This document shows, in pieces, positions 35,162 through 45,690 of a stretch of 64,000 nucleotides of DNA. Each line of letters starts with the position of its first letter. Position 1 is the first letter of the stretch. This DNA is from Mycobacterium basiliense. Lineage in GTDB: Bacteria > Actinomycetota > Actinomycetes > Mycobacteriales > Mycobacteriaceae. The position numbers and the translations under genes were made by a program. The notes beneath the pieces were generated by a model. That model was not told the origin of the DNA. It ran no database searches and saw nothing but the letters and a program-made list of their open reading frames with translations. The stretch is taken from positions 868,001 to 932,000 of the forward strand of contig NZ_LR130759.1 of the NCBI RefSeq assembly GCF_900292015.1. The letters run 5' to 3'.

Positions 35162-37543
35162 CTAAATCATCTCGTTCTTGGTGAGCCAGCGCATCACCGG
35201 CCAACCGAGAAATACCGGCAGCCAGCAAGTGAGTACTCGGTACAGCAGCACCGAGGGCACCCCGATCGCCGCGGGCACGCCGAAGGCGGCAAGTCCACCG
35301 ATCAGCGCCGCCTCGACGGCGCCCACGCCGCCGGGTGTGGGGGCGGCCGAGGCGAGCGTCCCACCGACCATCGTTACCACGGTGACGGTGACGAATGTGG
35401 TGCCGCCGCCGAACGCTTCAATGCTGGCCCATAGCGCCAACGCTGCGCCGAGAGTCGTTCCCGCGCAACCGAGTAGGATCACCCCCAATCTTTTCGGTTC
35501 GCGGGCAAGCACGACGAGGTCGTCGGTTACCTCCTTGAGCTTGGGACGCACCTCGGTGGACAGCCAGCGCCGCAGGTTGGGCACGAACAAGACGGTGCCG
35601 ACGATGCCCAGCGCGACACCCGCGATCAGGTACACCACCGTCCCGGTCGGGACGAAGTGGGACAGGTCCGCTGAGGTGCCCGCGACCGCGCTGAACAAGA
35701 TCAGCAATGCCAGGTGGACGATGACCTGAACCGACTGCTGCAGGGCTACCGCCGCGGTAGCGCGTAACGCGCTCAGACCGCTCTTCTGCAGAAACCGGGT
35801 GCTCAGCGCGAGGCCTCCCACGCCGGCGGGTGTGGTTGTTGCCGCAAACGTGTTGGCTACCTGCACGATTGACAGCTTCCAGAAACTCACTTGCCCGTCG
35901 GCGCAGGTCCACAAGGCCGCGGCCGCCCCGACATAGGTCAGCGCGGACACCGCCAGGCCGAGCAGCGCCCACGACCAGTTCGCCGTTCTGAGCTGGGAGA
36001 AGAACGTGGGTACGGTGCTGATGAACGGGTAGGCGACATAGACCAGCGCGCCGATCAGCACCAGCTGAATGAACTGGCTGCGGCTGAACCGGGTGATCGT
36101 CTGGGTTTCGATTTGATCGGCACCGGTTTGGCGCTTGACCTCCTCGCGGGCGCCGGAGATGACGGACTTGGCGTTGGCTACCGATTCACGAACTCTTTTG
36201 GGCACAGCTGATTTGGTGAGCCGCCGCGAGGCGCTCAGAATGGTGTCCTTGCCGAAGGTGTGGATGGCGGCGCTGACCGCCGATTTTGCGTCGTAGAGCG
36301 CCGACGTGGTTACCAAGAGTTGGGCGATATCCGACTGCAGCTGGGCGTCCGTGGCGCCGTATTCGGCGCTGCCGAAGCCGCCGAACAGGACCGTGCCGTC
36401 GTGGACGGTGATTTCGTGACAGCGCAGATCCCCGTGGGAGATCTGATGATCGTTGAGCACCCGCAACGATTCCCATGCGCGGGCAACCGGTGTTTGGCTT
36501 GCACATTCATCCAGCGGGGTGCCGCGAACGGGCCGGTGCGCGTACAAGGTCCAGCCGCGATCAAGCGCCGCCAGAGCGATCGTCGACGTATTGGCGACAC
36601 CGGTTTCGCCGATGGCGATGGACATCAGTGCACGATGCTCGACGGCGCGGCGAAGCGAGGCCTGCAGGGGTGCCGTCTCCGAACCGCGCAGACGCAGCTT
36701 CCACCACAGTTGCCGCAGCGCCCCACCGCTGCGTTGATGCGGTCCGTACAACTCCACGGCCGCCCTGGTGTCGGGATCCGGTGAGGTGGCCAACAGAACG
36801 AGTGGCCCGGGTCCGCCCGGCCGCACCACCGCGAGCGTGGACACCACGAATCCGCCCTTGGCCATCGCGCGAACCGCGCCCTCCAGTGGCACTTCGAGCG
36901 CAGGAGTGCCAACCACCAGCACCACCAACGCGCCCACGAACCAGCCGACCGCCAGACCCAACGCCGACCGAGCCGGCACGATAGCGCTGATCACCAGATG
37001 GATCGGCACGAAGGCCAGCAGCAGCCCCCACCACCAATGCCGCCAGCGGGCCGGTAGCCAGGGCCCCGACACGGTCAGCACCGCGGCCAGCATCGCGATC
37101 CACCGCGGGTCGTCGAGGAACTGCGCGGGCACCGAGCTGAGCTTCTCGGACAGGTCGAAATGCCAACGCGGCGCCGAGAGGCGGTTGCTGCTGATTGACA
37201 GGGGAAGAATGGCCATGAATGCCGCCGCCCCGTAGGCGCCGAGCAGCTTCCATTGGCGGCTGATGATCAGGCCGACCAGGATCACGAACGGCAGTGCGAC
37301 AATCGCGACGCCATAGATCAGGTACACCAGGTCGGACTGGGCGGGGGTCAGCACGCCGACGATTTCGGAGATGGACTTCTCCAGCGCCACCCAGCGCGGT
37401 CGGGTGATTACCGAACTCGTGACCACCACCACGAGGAACACCGCGGCCAAGACGAGCCGGATGATGTCGTTGGTCCGCCGGGTGAGCGGGGGCAGCAAGC
37501 TACCGGAAACGGAGATGTCGCGCCCGTCAACCCGTATCTTCAC
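35162..37543 (-). CDS. Large membrane protein with flippase-like domain (Rv0585c-like)
   Basis: A 793-aa protein (Rv0585c is 795 aa). It has an N-terminal block of about six membrane segments (residues 25-240). A cytoplasmic middle resembles a degenerate kinase (HGDLRCHEITVHDGTVLFGG near residue 377, like the HxDxxxxN and DFG loops but lacking the usual Asn and Asp). A C-terminal UPF0104/lysylphosphatidylglycerol-synthase-TM (AglD/MprF-like) domain of eight segments follows (residues 515-785, TTPAGVGGLALSTRFL, PTPGGVGAVEAALIGG). The C-terminal domain class flips or transfers lipids. The neighbouring GH92 gene, stop to stop 21 bases apart, suggests envelope glycolipid metabolism, but that is inference. 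Confidence 0.88.
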   Translation of the reverse strand: MKIRVDGRDISVSGSLLPPLTRRTNDIIRLVLAAVFLVVVVTSSVITRPRWVALEKSISEIVGVLTPAQSDLVYLIYGVAIVALPFVILVGLIISRQWKLLGAYGAAAFMAILPLSISSNRLSAPRWHFDLSEKLSSVPAQFLDDPRWIAMLAAVLTVSGPWLPARWRHWWWGLLLAFVPIHLVISAIVPARSALGLAVGWFVGALVVLVVGTPALEVPLEGAVRAMAKGGFVVSTLAVVRPGGPGPLVLLATSPDPDTRAAVELYGPHQRSGGALRQLWWKLRLRGSETAPLQASLRRAVEHRALMSIAIGETGVANTSTIALAALDRGWTLYAHRPVRGTPLDECASQTPVARAWESLRVLNDHQISHGDLRCHEITVHDGTVLFGGFGSAEYGATDAQLQSDIAQLLVTTSALYDAKSAVSAAIHTFGKDTILSASRRLTKSAVPKRVRESVANAKSVISGAREEVKRQTGADQIETQTITRFSRSQFIQLVLIGALVYVAYPFISTVPTFFSQLRTANWSWALLGLAVSALTYVGAAAALWTCADGQVSFWKLSIVQVANTFAATTTPAGVGGLALSTRFLQKSGLSALRATAAVALQQSVQVIVHLALLILFSAVAGTSADLSHFVPTGTVVYLIAGVALGIVGTVLFVPNLRRWLSTEVRPKLKEVTDDLVVLAREPKRLGVILLGCAGTTLGAALALWASIEAFGGGTTFVTVTVVTMVGGTLASAAPTPGGVGAVEAALIGGLAAFGVPAAIGVPSVLLYRVLTCWLPVFLGWPVMRWLTKNEMI

Positions 37544-37635
37544 GACGATCCCTTCGGATCGGTTTGCCTGTCAGTGACTCGTCGACAACTTAACCCGTGG
37601 GACCAGGATTGCAGGCAGGAGGATGCCAACCAAGA

Positions 37636-38651
<1,016 letters not shown>

Positions 38652-38798
38652 GTATGTTCGAGGACTATCGCGAGCCACCGGCAAAAGCCGCCGTCAGTGA
38701 CCGTTGAAGCTGTTGGTGCACAAGCTAATTCAGTGGCTTAGCAGGCCGCGACCGCTGGGTTGGTGACGCGGTCGGGCAAGTCCCAAGCGGCCGACGAT

Positions 38799-39386
38799 TT
38801 ACCTCGCTTGGTGGCCGGGTGGGGTGGCGTCCTGGTGGATGCCCACTGGCCGTGTGTGCTCCGCCAGATCGGGGTGATTCGGCACACCCTCCATCAGCGC
38901 GAACGGCCCCCCGACACAGGTCCAGTCGTCGTCCCACAACGTTGAGGCCAACCAGGTCCGGTCCACCGGAAACATCAGGTCCGGCAGCTGCTTCGACCCG
39001 GATGACTCGACGTTGGTTTGGCGCCAGCTGGCGGCCTGCTGGGGGCCGGCCTGTACCAAAACATAAGGCCAGTCCGCATACAAGCGCACTCGCGGTGCGT
39101 CCGGAAAAACGACGTCGGAGCTGCCGGTGTCAAGATATCCAAGCCACCACCGCTGACCGGGTGACTGCCCGTCGAGCAGCGCGAGCAGCGCCCGGTCGCG
39201 CCGCCGTTGTTCTTCCCGGTGGTTCGGCAGCACGATGGTGGCGTAGGCGTCGAAAGTCGGCGGGATCGCCGAGGTGATGGTGAGGCCGATCGACGTGGCC
39301 TCGTTGATCCAGGCGACATCGGCGGCCGTGCCGACCGGCCAACTGCAACCGTCTCGGATCACCTGGTTCACGGTGGCATCACCCAC
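38799..39386 (-). CDS. Conserved hypothetical protein
   Basis: A 195-aa soluble protein without signal peptide or membrane segments. Visible features are a Trp-rich core (GQRWWLGYLDTGSSDVVF, LYADWPYVLVQAG) and a tail rich in charged residues with a second Trp cluster (STLWDDDWTCVGG). I do not recognise a named family, though the composition looks like a globular cytosolic protein conserved in mycobacteria. The GTG at 39386 overlaps the stop of the upstream amidohydrolase gene by eight bases, which suggests translational coupling. Another GTG at 39371 (NQVIRDG) is possible. A shared function with the amidohydrolase is inference from the coupling. Confidence 0.65.
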   Translation of the reverse strand: MGDATVNQVIRDGCSWPVGTAADVAWINEATSIGLTITSAIPPTFDAYATIVLPNHREEQRRRDRALLALLDGQSPGQRWWLGYLDTGSSDVVFPDAPRVRLYADWPYVLVQAGPQQAASWRQTNVESSGSKQLPDLMFPVDRTWLASTLWDDDWTCVGGPFALMEGVPNHPDLAEHTRPVGIHQDATPPGHQAR

Positions 39387-40638
39387 TCTCCTGCGTGACC
39401 AACCTACCGTCCTTGATAATCGCGGCGAACGATTCCTCCGGACGTGCGATCAGCGAGATGTCGGCGACCGGGTCGCCGTCAACGAGTATCAGATCCGCCA
39501 GGGCGCCTTCGGCTACCACGCCTAACCGTCCCGGGTACGGATTGCGCGGCCCGGACATGGCCAGCAGCTCGGCGTTGCGGATTGTCGCCTGTTGCAACAC
39601 CTCGGCGGGGGTGAACCAGCGGGAGAGCTTGGTGAGCATCGCGCCCTGGCGGCTGGCCAGTTCCGGGGCGAACAAGATATCCGTGCCGAACGCGATTTTG
39701 GCCTGATGCTTGATCGCCAGCCGATACGCGGCGTCGGTGCCGGCCGTCATCTGCTGCAACTTCGCCTGGTTCGCCGGCGCCAGAGCCCTGTCCTCGTCGG
39801 CGAGAAATGGTTGCAAGCACCACCAGATGTCGTTTTCGGCGAGCAGCGCCGCCGTGCCTTCGTCGATGAGCTGGCCATGCTCGATGCAACGGACACCGGC
39901 GGCCACGGCGGTGCGGATCGCTCGGGGTGTGTAGGCGTGCACGGTGACATAGGTGCCCCAGTTTTCGGCCGCCTCCACCGCCGCGCGCATCTCGGTCAAG
40001 GTGAACTGGGAAACGTCGAGTGGGTCGTAGTTGGAGGCCACCCCGCCGCCGGCCATCAACTTCAACTGCGACGCACCTCGGCGCAGCATCTCCCGTGCGC
40101 CGCGTAGCACTTCGGCTTCGCCATCGGCGATCACGGCGGTCCCGACGATCTCGATGTAGCTCAGATGGCCGCACACGCCACGCGGCACCTCGTACGGCAG
40201 CCGGAAGTCGCCGTGGCCGCCGGTCTGGGAGATGAAACCGCCGCAGGGGTAGATGCGTGGGCCCGGGATCGTGCCCTCGTCGATGGCTTGCTTGATGCCG
40301 AATACCGGCCCGCCCAAATCGCGGACCGTGGTAAACCCGCGCAACAGCGTGTCTCGGGCACTGACGACGGCCCGCGCGAAAACGTATCCGAGCTCGCTGA
40401 CCAGGGCGACCGTCGTCGGAATGGTGGTGAACATGGTGTGCCAGTGCGCGTCGATCAGCCCGGGTATCAACGTCTTGCCTGACCCGTCGATCTGGGTGCC
40501 CGCTAAGTCTGTTGCGCCCGCAGGCTTTAACGATGCGACCAGATTGTCCTCGACGGTGACATCCCAGGGTCCGGTGATGCTGCCGGCGACACTGTCGAAG
40601 ACGTTGACGTTGCGGATGTGCAGCTGGTGTGTATCCAT
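39379..40638 (-). CDS. Amidohydrolase-family metalloenzyme
   Basis: A 419-aa TIM-barrel amidohydrolase. The metal-binding HxH is in IDAHWHT (H65, H67), followed by the later ligand histidines in YVTVHAYTPRA and CIEHGQLID and the catalytic Asp in AFGTDILFAPEL. This layout fits the imidazolonepropionase/aryldialkylphosphatase/prolidase-like subgroup that hydrolyses peptides or amides; the exact substrate cannot be read. The ATG at 40638 has a GAGGAG site, while the longer open frame to 40746 runs into recD. It is 38 bases downstream of recD on the same strand. Confidence 0.85.
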   Translation of the reverse strand: MDTHQLHIRNVNVFDSVAGSITGPWDVTVEDNLVASLKPAGATDLAGTQIDGSGKTLIPGLIDAHWHTMFTTIPTTVALVSELGYVFARAVVSARDTLLRGFTTVRDLGGPVFGIKQAIDEGTIPGPRIYPCGGFISQTGGHGDFRLPYEVPRGVCGHLSYIEIVGTAVIADGEAEVLRGAREMLRRGASQLKLMAGGGVASNYDPLDVSQFTLTEMRAAVEAAENWGTYVTVHAYTPRAIRTAVAAGVRCIEHGQLIDEGTAALLAENDIWWCLQPFLADEDRALAPANQAKLQQMTAGTDAAYRLAIKHQAKIAFGTDILFAPELASRQGAMLTKLSRWFTPAEVLQQATIRNAELLAMSGPRNPYPGRLGVVAEGALADLILVDGDPVADISLIARPEESFAAIIKDGRLVTQESG

Positions 40639-40675
40639 GCCGGGCTCCTCGTCGAGAACAGCTTGTCCGAGTAGG

Positions 40676-42409
40676 TTACGGGGGCGATGCGGATTCCAGT
40701 CGCATCCGCAGCCCGGACGCGCGTAACGCGGGGCGCCGGACCGCATTGGTTACCTCGGCTGCGGAGCCGACCACCCGAATTTTGCGCTTCGCCCGGGTGA
40801 CCGCGGTGTAGAAGAGCTCTCGAGTCAGCAATCGTGAATCCTGCGGTGGCAGCAGAACCGTGACCTCGTCGGCCTGGCTGCCCTGGCTCTTGTGAATCGT
40901 CATGGCGTGCATCGTTTCGACGTCAGATAGCCGACCGGTCGCGAAATCAAGCGGTCCGGCGGCACCGGAAATGACCGCGCGCAGACCGTCTCGCCCGACC
41001 ACCGTGACACCGGTATCGCCGTTGTACACCCGTAGCCCGTAGTCATTGGCCGTCAAAAGTAGCGGCCGCCCGGCATACCATTGCGACCACGGCGGCTGGC
41101 CGGTCTCCTCGGCAAGCCAGGCCTCGACCAGTCGGTTCCAGTGCCGAACGCCAAAAGGCCCGTGCCGGTGAGCGCACAACAGCCGGTGTTCGTCCAGCGC
41201 GCCCAACGCGGCGCCGACGGCGCCCAATAGTGCCGCCTCACGCAGCCGCAACGCGTGCGGCACCAGTACGGCGCGCAATCGCGCTGTCGGATCGGAAGTT
41301 TCGATGAACTCGATATGCTCGTCACCCGATCGCAGCAGCCCCAGCGCGCCCGCTACGTCGCCGACCCGGATCGCATTCGCCAGGGCTCCGATCGCGGCTC
41401 CGAACCGGTGTGCGGTGCGCAGCGTCGCCACTCGCACGTCGTGGCGTGCCGCGAACCCCTCCACCACGTCCGCCAGCACCGCACCGGCCTCTACCGACGC
41501 CAGTTGGCCGGCGTCGCCGACCAGGATCAATCGGGTGCCCGGGCGAACCGCTTCCAGGAGCCGTGCCATCAACGTCAGCGACACCATCGATGTCTCGTCA
41601 ACGACAATCACGTCGTGCGGTAACCGGTTGCCGCGATGGTGTCGAAACCGGGCCGAGGTTTCGCGCCTGCCGCCGAGCAGCCGATGCAACGTCACCGCCT
41701 GCACGCGCCCGATCCTGCGCTGATCCGCGGCGCCCAGACCGGCCACCTCATGTTGCACGGCCTCGGCCAGGCGCGCCGCTGCTTTGCCCGTCGGGGCCGC
41801 CAGCGCGATACGCGGCCGCGCGGCTCGGGCCAGCTCCGCTTGCTCCACCAGCAATGCGAGCAGCCGTGCCACCGTCGTGGTCTTGCCGGTTCCGGGCCCA
41901 CCCGTCACCACGGTGACACATTGCGCCAGAGCCAGGCGCGCGGCTTCGCGCTGCTCGGCATGGTCGGCCGGAAACAGCCGCTCCAACGTCGGTGCGGACG
42001 GCGGCGGTCGGTAGCTTGCCAACGTCAGCAGGTCATGGCACACCTGCTCTTCCTCGCGCCAGTAACGGTCGAGGTAGAGCAGATGGTCCTGGTAAAGACG
42101 CAACACCGCTGGGTCGCCGACCAACTTGCTGGCCCGTACCGCCGTCAACCACTGCCCGGGGTCCGGCCACGGAAGATCATCACGAGCCGTGACTTGTGCG
42201 ACCGCTGACAGATCCACGCACACCGACCCGGCCCGAATCGCGCGCACGGCCATGGCCACGGCAAGCGCCACCCGTTCCTCGGTCTCCCCGCTGAGTGCGC
42301 AGAGTCGTTGCGCCACGTGAACATCGGCGACATCGAGAACCCCGGCCTGATTGAAGACCTGCAAGAGCCCCGTGGCGGAGGTGGCCAGCTCGACATCGGT
42401 CAATGTCAC
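40676..42409 (-). CDS. recD: Exodeoxyribonuclease V alpha subunit RecD
   Basis: The 5'-3' helicase subunit of RecBCD. It is 577 aa from the GTG at 42409; M. tuberculosis RecD (Rv0629c) is 575 aa. The Walker A motif GGPGTGKTTTV is at residues 170-180, the DEAD-like motif is VVDETSMVS, and motifs V/VI are MTIHKSQGSQADEVTV and LLTRELFYTAVTRAK. The start overlaps the recB stop by four bases (GTGA). In mycobacteria RecBCD serves single-strand annealing, while AdnAB handles end resection for recombination; that is family knowledge, not visible here. Confidence 0.95.
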   Translation of the reverse strand: MTLTDVELATSATGLLQVFNQAGVLDVADVHVAQRLCALSGETEERVALAVAMAVRAIRAGSVCVDLSAVAQVTARDDLPWPDPGQWLTAVRASKLVGDPAVLRLYQDHLLYLDRYWREEEQVCHDLLTLASYRPPPSAPTLERLFPADHAEQREAARLALAQCVTVVTGGPGTGKTTTVARLLALLVEQAELARAARPRIALAAPTGKAAARLAEAVQHEVAGLGAADQRRIGRVQAVTLHRLLGGRRETSARFRHHRGNRLPHDVIVVDETSMVSLTLMARLLEAVRPGTRLILVGDAGQLASVEAGAVLADVVEGFAARHDVRVATLRTAHRFGAAIGALANAIRVGDVAGALGLLRSGDEHIEFIETSDPTARLRAVLVPHALRLREAALLGAVGAALGALDEHRLLCAHRHGPFGVRHWNRLVEAWLAEETGQPPWSQWYAGRPLLLTANDYGLRVYNGDTGVTVVGRDGLRAVISGAAGPLDFATGRLSDVETMHAMTIHKSQGSQADEVTVLLPPQDSRLLTRELFYTAVTRAKRKIRVVGSAAEVTNAVRRPALRASGLRMRLESASPP

Positions 42410-45400
42410 GCGATCAGTCTCCCGTCCTCGAGGAGGTCCGAAACGGCAACCACCAGCTCCGGCGGCGGCATCCAGCTGAACACACCGGCCGGCTGGCCGG
42501 CCAGAACGGGCGTGTCGACACCGCACATGCCCCGCACAAACAGGTACAGCACCCCTCCGAGATGACGCTGCGGATCGTAGCCCGGCTGGCGCCAACGCAG
42601 AAACCGCTGTAGCACAACGGTATACAACAGTGCCTGCAGGGGATAGTCGGAATGCAGCATCGTCTCGGTCAAACGCTGGAAGCTGTAGTCCGCGGCGGTC
42701 TCTCCCAGATGGTTCGTCTTGTAGTCCACCACCAGGTATCGCTGGGTGGGCAGCCGAAGTACCACGTCGATCGAACCTGACAAATAGCCCCGCAGCGATT
42801 GGCCGCCCAACCCCGAAGACGTCAGGCGGTCCGCATAGGGAACCAGCGGATCGTCACCCGGAAGGTACGAACGAAGCAGCTCGCCCACGTCGGACAGCGA
42901 CGCGCTGGTGGTCGGGCCGCGCCGGTCGCCGCCGGCCAACGGTATCTCGAAGTCCAGTTCCCGCAGCCGATCCCGAGTGCCGATCCGGCGCAGTGTGATC
43001 CCCTCGGCAAGCGGGCCAAGCGGCGTGTCGTGCATGGGCACCAACGCCCGGGCCAGCTCGCCGGCGTCGGCGTCAACCGGCCACCATGGCAGCTGCCGGT
43101 GCAGTTGCTCCTCGAGTTCGGCGGCCAGGTCGGGTGCCTGCGGGTCGGCGCCCTCCAGCACCGCGTGGATCAGCGACCCGAACGTCGCGCCCGACGGCAT
43201 TGCCGCCAGCGGCGAGGCGAGGTTGTCGGCCGCATCCGATGCGGCGACCACAGCCACCTCCACTTCGTCGTCGCGCAGTTCGATTTCCGGTTCGCTGGCC
43301 ACCCCGGGCGCCGCCTCCGCGCCGTCGCGCACCAGCGCCGAATACGACGTTCGGCGCCACGTGGTGTCGACCGTCCGGTGGAAGTGCCGTACCGCTAAAC
43401 CGCTAATGCGAGAGGGCTTTTCAATAGCGGTGGGACGGTTGATCGTCGATTCTTCCACCGCGGGGCCGCCCGCGGCCGACCACTGCACGAACCTCGACCA
43501 CGCCTCGTCATCGGTGATCCGCGGCGAGCACCTGTCGGGCACTCGTGGGTCGCCGCTTCCGCGGCCGCGCAGCAGCCGCGACAACCCGCCGTTGACCTCG
43601 TCGATGGTTGGCGCCCACCACGCCACCACCTGAGCCTGCGCCCGGGTGAGCGCGACATAGGTGAGCCGGATGTTGTCGTTGGCTTCCTCCAAGCGGTTCA
43701 GCTCTTCGACGGATTTGCGCTGCGGGTCGCGACGTTGACCGCCGACATACAGGCAGCGGGTGTCGGTGTCGTCGTGGTACAGCAGGATGTCGTCCTGGCG
43801 GATGTGCCTGTTGAACAGGAAGGGCAGGTACACGATTGGGAACTGCAGACCTTTGGCCACGAACACCGTCATGATCTGAACCGCACCGGCGTCACTGTCC
43901 AAACGACGGTTGTGCTCGGTCGCGCCGTTTCCGCCGGCGCACTGCCTGCGCAACCAATCATGAAGTGCCGGTAGACTGTAGCGCTGCCAATGGGCGGTCT
44001 CATGTAGCAGCTGGCCGATGTGCGCCAGGTCGGTCATGTGGCGCTCGCCGCCGCGCTGGCGCAGTACCCGACGCCCCATCCCGCCCAGCTGAGCTGCCTC
44101 AAACACCGCTGCCACGCCACACTGGCGTGCCTGATCGGCCCACTCGCGCAGTGTCGCAGCCACCCGATCGGTGAGCGTGTCACCCTCCGCCGCAAGGCTT
44201 TCTGCGGTTTCCCCGAAGAACATTGTGGTGGCGGCGGCGCGCACCAGGCCGCTGTGCTGGGGCGCATCGATCGCCCCCAGTAGGCACAGCCAGTCTTGGG
44301 CTGCTCGCGAAGCGAACACGTCGGTGTCGCCCGTATAGATCGCCGGGATTCCCGCTGCTGCCAACGCGTCCCGGCATGCGCGTGCGTCTCTGTGTTGCTC
44401 GACGATGACCGCGACGTCGCCGGGCGAAACCGGCCGGCCCGCGAAGGTGGCGCCGCTGGACAGCAGCGATCCGATGTCGGCGGCCAGGTCGGCGGGTATG
44501 TGATTGCGCAACACTGCGATCGGGATGTTAGCGGTGCCGCCGTAGCCAACGTGGGACCGGTTGACCACTCGCAACCGAAACGGCGCGTTGTGGGGTGCGC
44601 CGGTCAGCCGGTGTCCGTGGTGATGTGCCTCGATCTCGTGCACGACGATCTCGGGATGCCCCAATGCCGCGCCGCGCAGGATCGTCTGCAGGCTCTCGAC
44701 GAGTGCGGCGTCGCTACGCCAGTTGACATCCAGGGTATAACGCGCATCGGCAGTTCGGGCCGCGCGAAGGTAGGTGTGGATGTCGCCGCCGCGGAAGCCA
44801 TATATCGCCTGCTTTGGATCGCCGATCAGGATCAGCGTCGAGTGGCGGCCGAACGCACGCTCGAGCACCTGCCATTGGATCGGGTCGGTGTCTTGGAATT
44901 CGTCGACTAACACGACGGGCCAGCGCTTGCGCATGCGATCGCGGGCGGGCGAATCCGGTGCATCCAGCGCTTGCGCCAGCCGGATCAGCAGGTCGTCGTA
45001 ACCGAGAATGCGCAGCCGGCGCTTTCGGCGTTCGAGTTCGCCGATCACCTGATCGGCAAATCTGAGCCGGATGGCGGCTGCGCTGTCGGGTTCGGGTTCG
45101 AGGGGGCGCAGCTGAGCGTACGGGTCACCCACGACTTCGCGGGCCAGGGTCAACGCCTGCGCACGGGTAAGCACCGGATCGGATTCTGCATGACCAAACT
45201 CAATCAGGTAGAGGTCGTCGACGATCTCGGCCAACAGGTCGTCCAGGCTCTCCTGAAGTGTCAAACCGGTGTCGGTATCACCCGCCACACCAAGAGATTT
45301 CAGGACAGAACCGCAGAACTCGTGCGTGGTGGCGATGGTGGCGGCATCAAAGTTCGCCAGAGCTTTACGCAGTCGAGCGTGGCGACTGGCGCGGTCGTTA

Positions 45401-45690
45401 TTGGTGCCGCTCAGCAAGTGCTCGATCAGATCGTTGGCGGGGGCCGACCGGCCGGCCAGGGCGGCCAGCGCCGCAACGATCTGGTCCCGCACTCGTTCGC
45501 GAAGTTCCCGGCTGGCCGCACGGTTGAACGTGATCAGCAGCATCTCGTCGAGGGTCACATCGGTCTCGGCAAGATAGCGGCTCACCAAACCCGCCAGGGC
45601 GAAGGTCTTGCCGGTGCCCGCGCTGGCCTCCAATACGATGGTGGCGCCTCGGTGGGGGAGCGGGCCCAGCAGGTTGAACGGCGCGATCAT
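42406..45690 (-). CDS. recB: Exodeoxyribonuclease V beta subunit RecB
   Basis: UvrD-type 3'-5' helicase fused to a nuclease domain. The protein is 1094 aa from the ATG at 45690, exactly the M. tuberculosis length; the frame continues to 45726 inside recC. The Walker A motif EASAGTGKTF is at residues 21-30, the Walker B motif is LVDEFQDTDPIQW, motif III is LILIGDPKQAIYGFRGGD, and motif V/VI is RLTYVALTRAQ. The C-terminal RecB nuclease motif is LVVDYKTNHLG with the preceding catalytic Asp in SGSIDVVLRL. The start ATG overlaps the recC stop (ATGA) and the stop overlaps recD, so the three genes are fully coupled. Confidence 0.96.
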   Translation of the reverse strand: MIAPFNLLGPLPHRGATIVLEASAGTGKTFALAGLVSRYLAETDVTLDEMLLITFNRAASRELRERVRDQIVAALAALAGRSAPANDLIEHLLSGTNNDRASRHARLRKALANFDAATIATTHEFCGSVLKSLGVAGDTDTGLTLQESLDDLLAEIVDDLYLIEFGHAESDPVLTRAQALTLAREVVGDPYAQLRPLEPEPDSAAAIRLRFADQVIGELERRKRRLRILGYDDLLIRLAQALDAPDSPARDRMRKRWPVVLVDEFQDTDPIQWQVLERAFGRHSTLILIGDPKQAIYGFRGGDIHTYLRAARTADARYTLDVNWRSDAALVESLQTILRGAALGHPEIVVHEIEAHHHGHRLTGAPHNAPFRLRVVNRSHVGYGGTANIPIAVLRNHIPADLAADIGSLLSSGATFAGRPVSPGDVAVIVEQHRDARACRDALAAAGIPAIYTGDTDVFASRAAQDWLCLLGAIDAPQHSGLVRAAATTMFFGETAESLAAEGDTLTDRVAATLREWADQARQCGVAAVFEAAQLGGMGRRVLRQRGGERHMTDLAHIGQLLHETAHWQRYSLPALHDWLRRQCAGGNGATEHNRRLDSDAGAVQIMTVFVAKGLQFPIVYLPFLFNRHIRQDDILLYHDDTDTRCLYVGGQRRDPQRKSVEELNRLEEANDNIRLTYVALTRAQAQVVAWWAPTIDEVNGGLSRLLRGRGSGDPRVPDRCSPRITDDEAWSRFVQWSAAGGPAVEESTINRPTAIEKPSRISGLAVRHFHRTVDTTWRRTSYSALVRDGAEAAPGVASEPEIELRDDEVEVAVVAASDAADNLASPLAAMPSGATFGSLIHAVLEGADPQAPDLAAELEEQLHRQLPWWPVDADAGELARALVPMHDTPLGPLAEGITLRRIGTRDRLRELDFEIPLAGGDRRGPTTSASLSDVGELLRSYLPGDDPLVPYADRLTSSGLGGQSLRGYLSGSIDVVLRLPTQRYLVVDYKTNHLGETAADYSFQRLTETMLHSDYPLQALLYTVVLQRFLRWRQPGYDPQRHLGGVLYLFVRGMCGVDTPVLAGQPAGVFSWMPPPELVVAVSDLLEDGRLIA

